DNA of 64,000 nucleotides from Amycolatopsis nigrescens CSC17Ta-90 (lineage in GTDB: Bacteria; Actinomycetota; Actinomycetes; Mycobacteriales; Pseudonocardiaceae): assembly GCF_000384315.1 (NCBI RefSeq), contig NZ_ARVW01000001.1, forward strand, positions 7,671,001 to 7,735,000, read 5' to 3'. Positions within the stretch are counted from its first letter, which is position 1. Every line of letters begins with the position of its first letter. Under the pieces are notes generated by a model that saw only the letters and a program-made list of their open reading frames with translations, made no database searches and was not told the origin of the DNA. This document shows, one piece after another, positions 60,608 to 64,000 of the stretch. Both the position numbers and the translations under genes were made by a program.

Positions 60608-61732
60608 ATGGACAACAGTGACGGCACCCGTTCGGCGTTGATCGTCGGCGCCGGCATCGCGGGGTTGACCACCGCGAGCGCACTGGCGCGATCGGGGTGG
60701 AGCGTCGAGGTCATCGAAAGCGGCTCGGAGGGCACCGCCGCCGGGTGGGGGTTGAGCCTGACCGGTCCGTCGCTGCGGGCGCTGCACGGTCTTGGCCTTG
60801 CCGATCAATGCCTTGCCGCCGGATACGGCATGAGCGTGATCACCAACGTGGACGCGAACGGGGTCGCGAGCCAGCTCGAACTCCCGCACCTGATCGGCGG
60901 CGATGGCCCGGCCATGGCCGGCATCGCGCGTCCCGAGCTGCACCGGATCCTGCGTGCCGAGGCATTGCGGGCCGGCACGCGAATCCACTACGGACTCAGC
61001 GTTTCCCGCCTGGCCCAGCAGGACGGCCAGGTATGCGCCGAGCTGACCGACGGCACGGTCCGCACCGTCGACCTGCTGGTGGGCGCGGACGGCATTCGCT
61101 CCACTGTTCGCGACCTCATCGGCCGCCCCACCCCGGTCCGCTATCACGGCCAAATGGTGTGGCGGGCCCGCGTGCCGCGGCCAGGCTGGGCCACCGGCAT
61201 TCACACGTTCGCCGGCGACGGCCACCAGACCGGAGTCGTGCCGATCTCCCCGAGCCGGGCATACGTCTTCCTCACCGAGAACGGCGTGCCGCCGGACGTG
61301 CTGCCGGATGCCGAACTCGCCGCACGGATGGGCGAGCTGCTCGCGCCGTTCACCGGCCGGGTCGCGGAGCTGCGGCCCGAGGTCGCCCGGTCCGATTCGG
61401 TGATTCGGCGGCCAGTGCAGACCGTGCTCATCGACACCTCGTGGTCGGACGGACCCAGCGTCGTCCTCGGCGACGCCGCGCACACGCCCTCGCCACAAAT
61501 GGCGAGCGGTGCCGCGCTCGCCATCGAGGACGGGCTGGTGCTGGCCAAGGAGCTGGACCGGTACCAGGACGTCGGGAAGGCCCTCGAAGCGTTCACCGAC
61601 CGCCGCCGGGAACGGTGCTCGGCCCTGGTGCGGGCTTCGGTCGCGATCGCCAGCCTCGAGCAGGAACAACGGCATCGCGAGTCGTATCCGCTCATCGAGG
61701 CCTGCCACCACCGGATGGCGCAGCCGGCCTGA
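60608..61732 (+). CDS. FAD-dependent aromatic monooxygenase (PHBH fold)
   Basis: 374 residues. FAD motifs: VGAGIAGLTTASALARSGW (GxGxxG), DG motif VGADGIRSTVR, and GDAAHTPSPQMASGAALAIEDGLVLA. This is the class A flavin monooxygenase fold that hydroxylates aromatic or related substrates. Start ATG with GAGG upstream. Probably regulated by the divergent AraC protein. Whether it belongs to the biosynthetic pathway or to aromatic catabolism is not decided by sequence. Confidence 0.9.
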   Translation: MDNSDGTRSALIVGAGIAGLTTASALARSGWSVEVIESGSEGTAAGWGLSLTGPSLRALHGLGLADQCLAAGYGMSVITNVDANGVASQLELPHLIGGDGPAMAGIARPELHRILRAEALRAGTRIHYGLSVSRLAQQDGQVCAELTDGTVRTVDLLVGADGIRSTVRDLIGRPTPVRYHGQMVWRARVPRPGWATGIHTFAGDGHQTGVVPISPSRAYVFLTENGVPPDVLPDAELAARMGELLAPFTGRVAELRPEVARSDSVIRRPVQTVLIDTSWSDGPSVVLGDAAHTPSPQMASGAALAIEDGLVLAKELDRYQDVGKALEAFTDRRRERCSALVRASVAIASLEQEQRHRESYPLIEACHHRMAQPA

Positions 61733-61840
61733 TACCGGAGGCCCGATGACCGGGTTGGGCGCGATGCTCGGCAACACCTGCGCCGGGCGGGCTGTCCGGA
61801 TATGGTTCCGTCCCAGGCGGGGGACAAATCGGGAGGAACC

Positions 61841-62239
61841 GTGAATCGAGCCGGCAGCACCATCGTCGCTACCACGATCGGGCTGGCGGCCCTGTTGTCC
61901 GCGTGCTCAGACGACTCGAAGGACGCCGCCGGCGGCGGGTCGAGTGGTGACTACTGCGCCGACGTGCAGAACTACCTCAAATCGGTCGGCGAGTACGTCG
62001 GCGCACCCGATCCCGCCAAGGTCGACGACTGGCTGACCAAGACGAAGGCGGCGGCGGGCTCCGCGCCGGCCGAGCTCAAGTCCAGCTGGACCGACCTGGT
62101 CAGCTACACCGAGAAGGTGAAATCGGTCGGCGGCGATCCGGCGAAGCTGAGCCGCGAGGACATCCAGAAGAACGGCGCGGCGGGGACGGCGGTCGTCAAG
62201 CACGCCGAGCAGAACTGCAAGCTCACGCCGGGCGGATGA
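61841..62239 (+). CDS. Small secreted lipoprotein of unknown function
   Basis: 132 residues. A GGGAGGAAC site precedes GTG 61841; the signal peptide ends in the lipobox LLSAC. The mature domain is small and helical, with two Cys (DYCADV and EQNCKL) that could form a disulfide between N- and C-terminal helices. Similar short lipoproteins are common in actinomycetes with no known role. Confidence 0.8.
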   Translation: MNRAGSTIVATTIGLAALLSACSDDSKDAAGGGSSGDYCADVQNYLKSVGEYVGAPDPAKVDDWLTKTKAAAGSAPAELKSSWTDLVSYTEKVKSVGGDPAKLSREDIQKNGAAGTAVVKHAEQNCKLTPGG

Positions 62240-62296
62240 CCGCGTGACGAGGGCTTAGCCGGTGAACGCGCTGTGCACGAACACCAGCCGCCCGAG

Positions 62297-63886
62297 TTAT
62301 CCCCGTGACCACACCCGTTCGGCACCGACCCAGGTCTGCTCGACCGCGATCTCGGTGAGTTCCCGCCCCGGGACGTGGAGCGGATCGCGGTCGAGGACGA
62401 TGAAGTCGGCGAGCATCGCTTCGGCGATGGTCCCTTTGCGGCTTTCCTCGCCGGAGGCGTAGGCCGCTCCCGTGGTGTAGAGCGCGACGGCCTCTTCCTG
62501 GCTGATGCGCTGGTCCTCGCCGAGCACCGTGCCGTCCGCGGTCTCCCTGGTGACGCAGGAGCGGAGGGCGAGCCGCACGTCGTAGGGCCCGCAGGGAAAA
62601 TCCGAGGACCCGGCGACCGGGATACCCGCGTCGAGCAGGGCCCGGTGAGCGAACATCCGCGCTGCCCTTCGCCGGCCGTAGTAGCCGGGCAGCTTTTCCC
62701 CGTGAAAGGCCACGTAGCTGCCGAAGGGCACGGCGACCATGCCGAGTGCGGCGATGCGGGCCAGCAGCTCGGGATCGACGAGGCTGCAGTGCTCGATCCG
62801 GTGCCGCGCGGGTGGACGCGGGTCGGCCCGCTGCGCGGCTTCCACGGCATCGAGCAGCAGCCGGATGGCGCGGTCTCCGTTGGCGTGCACGCAAACCGTG
62901 CTGCCCGCATGGTGCACTGTGGACACGAAGTCGCCGAGCTCCTCGGTCGGCATCGCCTGTATGCCGTGTCCGCAGGAGTCCTCGTACGGCTCCTCGAGCA
63001 GACAGGTGCCACCAGCGACGGCACCGTCCACGAATGCCTTCACCCCGCCGATCCGCAGGCGGGTGTCACCCAGCCCGGTGCGCAAGCCCGCCGCTTGCAT
63101 CGCGTCCAGGCTGGAGTAGGCGAGCAGCATGTTCACCCGGAGGGTGAGTTCCCGCCTGGCGTGCGCCTCCTGCAGCAACCGCAGACCCCGTGGCCACACG
63201 AGGGCGTCGCCGACCGAGGTGATCCCGGCGGCGTGCATCATCCTTTGGTACCGCCGAAGTCCGCTCAGCCGTTCATCCAGACCTCGCTCCGGGATGGCCG
63301 GTTCCACCAGCTCGAACATCGCCCGCTCGTACACCGTGCCGGTGAGCCGCCCGGCCGGGTCTCGGCCGAGCTCGCCGCCCGCGGGCAGTTCGGTGGCCTC
63401 GTCCAGCCCGGCCGCGCGCAGGCCCGCGGTGTTGAGCACGCCCCAGTGCATGCCGATCTGGCGGAGGAACACCGGATGGTCCGGACAGACGTGGTCGAGT
63501 TCCGCACGGGTGACCACGGTGCCCGCGGTGCTCTTGGCGTGGTCGTAGCGGCAGCCGATGACCCATTGCCCCGCGGGGGTGGTCGCGGCGCGCTCGGTCA
63601 GCCTGGCGAACAGCTCCGCGCGGGAACCGACGAGCTCGGGCGAACAGTCCACCTCGAGCAGTTGTTCGGCCATGATGCTCGGGTGCTGGTGTGCGTCGTT
63701 GAACCCGGGAAGCAACACTGCCTTCCCGAAGTCGTGCACCTCGGCCTCGGGAAACCGGGCGCGCAACTGCGCGACTCCGCCGGTGGCCACGATCGTCTCG
63801 CCGAAGGTGGCGAAGGCGGGCGGTGCCGCCTCGGTCATCGTGTGCACGGTTTCCGCGGTGAAGATCCGCGCCTGGCCGGCTGTCAT
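62297..63886 (-). CDS. YtcJ-like amidohydrolase (amidohydrolase family 3)
   Basis: 529 residues. Metal-binding HxH in GFNDAHQHPS, further ligands in CVHANGDRAIR and IEHCSLVDPE, and the C-terminal block YTTGAAYASGEESRKGTI ... DFIVLDRDPL are those of YtcJ-type N-substituted formamide deformylase/amidohydrolases. Start at MTAGQARIF is supported by GGAGGAA seven bases upstream; a longer frame upstream has no such site. It follows an amidase in the same direction after 26 bases, suggesting an amide-degrading operon outside the biosynthetic locus. Confidence 0.9.
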   Translation of the reverse strand: MTAGQARIFTAETVHTMTEAAPPAFATFGETIVATGGVAQLRARFPEAEVHDFGKAVLLPGFNDAHQHPSIMAEQLLEVDCSPELVGSRAELFARLTERAATTPAGQWVIGCRYDHAKSTAGTVVTRAELDHVCPDHPVFLRQIGMHWGVLNTAGLRAAGLDEATELPAGGELGRDPAGRLTGTVYERAMFELVEPAIPERGLDERLSGLRRYQRMMHAAGITSVGDALVWPRGLRLLQEAHARRELTLRVNMLLAYSSLDAMQAAGLRTGLGDTRLRIGGVKAFVDGAVAGGTCLLEEPYEDSCGHGIQAMPTEELGDFVSTVHHAGSTVCVHANGDRAIRLLLDAVEAAQRADPRPPARHRIEHCSLVDPELLARIAALGMVAVPFGSYVAFHGEKLPGYYGRRRAARMFAHRALLDAGIPVAGSSDFPCGPYDVRLALRSCVTRETADGTVLGEDQRISQEEAVALYTTGAAYASGEESRKGTIAEAMLADFIVLDRDPLHVPGRELTEIAVEQTWVGAERVWSRG

Positions 63887-63912
63887 TGCGATGGTTCCTC
63901 CGGTCTGTTCGA

Positions 63913-64000
63913 TCAGGCTTCGAACGCGCGGGCCGCGTCGAGCAGGGCGCGTTCGGCGAAATACGGGGCGACGAGCTGGATTCCGCACGGCCGGTCCCCG
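63913..64000 (-). CDS. Amidase, C-terminal end only (runs off the window)
   Basis: The last 28 codons read GDRPCGIQLVAPYFAERALLDAARAFEA and then stop. GIQLVAPYFAE followed by a helix is the characteristic C-terminus of the amidase signature family (GatA-like). Upstream part lies outside the window, so catalytic Ser-Ser-Lys cannot be checked. Confidence 0.7.
   Translation of the reverse strand, partial: GDRPCGIQLVAPYFAERALLDAARAFEA

Noticed and set aside
1..64000. tRNA, rRNA, CRISPR array, insertion sequence or attachment site
   Set aside because: I saw no cloverleaf, regularly spaced repeats, transposase or integrase genes, or terminal inverted repeats that would support any of these.

Overview
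The window is high-GC actinomycete DNA: GTG starts are frequent, genes are translationally coupled (ATGA overlaps), TTA codons are rare, and there are a DUF222/HNH gene, a DUF1707 protein and many pathway-type regulators. A Pseudonocardiales host (Amycolatopsis-like) is my best guess from gene content; nothing here proves the genus.

Left flank (1-7.8 kb): the end of a phosphonate/phosphite ABC transporter (PhnD and the N-terminal part of PhnC), a VOC-fold protein, an OmpR-type two-component system with a likely autoregulatory inverted repeat, a GT87 membrane glycosyltransferase and a large ATPase-LuxR regulator. Right flank (59.5-64 kb): an AraC regulator, an FAD monooxygenase, a small lipoprotein, an amidohydrolase and the last codons of an amidase.

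Between them lies a large biosynthetic locus of about 50 kb. Block A (7.8-17.1 kb) holds two unusual P450s around a small unknown gene, then an operon of an aryl (benzoate-type)-CoA ligase, a type II thioesterase, a UbiA-type prenyltransferase, an ACP, a ketosynthase and a short Cys-less KS partner. Block B (17.1-21.1 kb) is probably accessory: a DUF1707 protein, a membrane protein, a quinone oxidoreductase and an HxlR regulator. Block C (21.1-33.6 kb) has a UGT-type glycosyltransferase, a GMC oxidoreductase, a sulfotransferase, a sugar-phosphate isomerase-like protein, an inositol-dehydrogenase-like protein, an SDR, a StrR-type activator with a TTA codon, an AraC regulator, and a CysD/CysNC pair in which the ATP-sulfurylase parts carry in-frame losses while the APS kinase looks intact. 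Block D (33.6-42.8 kb) is a compact PUFA-synthase-like system: KS-AT-ACP-KR-DH megasynthase, a double-hotdog dehydratase and a PfaD-type enoyl reductase. Block E (42.8-49.5 kb) is a regulator that fuses XRE, winged-helix, MNT-like and HEPN-like domains, divergent from an operon of crotonyl-CoA carboxylase/reductase, 3-hydroxyacyl-CoA dehydrogenase, KAS III, a methyltransferase and a FabG-like SDR. Block F (50.9-59.5 kb) has a coupled trio of sedoheptulose-7-phosphate-cyclase-like enzyme, LuxS homologue and aldo-keto reductase, then a carbamoyltransferase, a second glycosyltransferase, a PapA-type acyltransferase and a methyltransferase.

My reading (inference): the locus makes a decorated glycolipid or cyclitol-lipid. 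The PUFA-like synthase makes a reduced or polyunsaturated chain, the cyclase provides a C7 cyclitol, redox and epimerase enzymes tailor a sugar or cyclitol, and two glycosyltransferases, a carbamoyltransferase, a sulfotransferase, an acyltransferase and two methyltransferases decorate it. The most novel parts are the cyclase-LuxS-AKR cassette, the pruned sulfate-activation genes, the MNT-HEPN regulator and a promoter box shared by three divergent tailoring operons. I saw no rRNA, tRNA, CRISPR array or insertion sequence.
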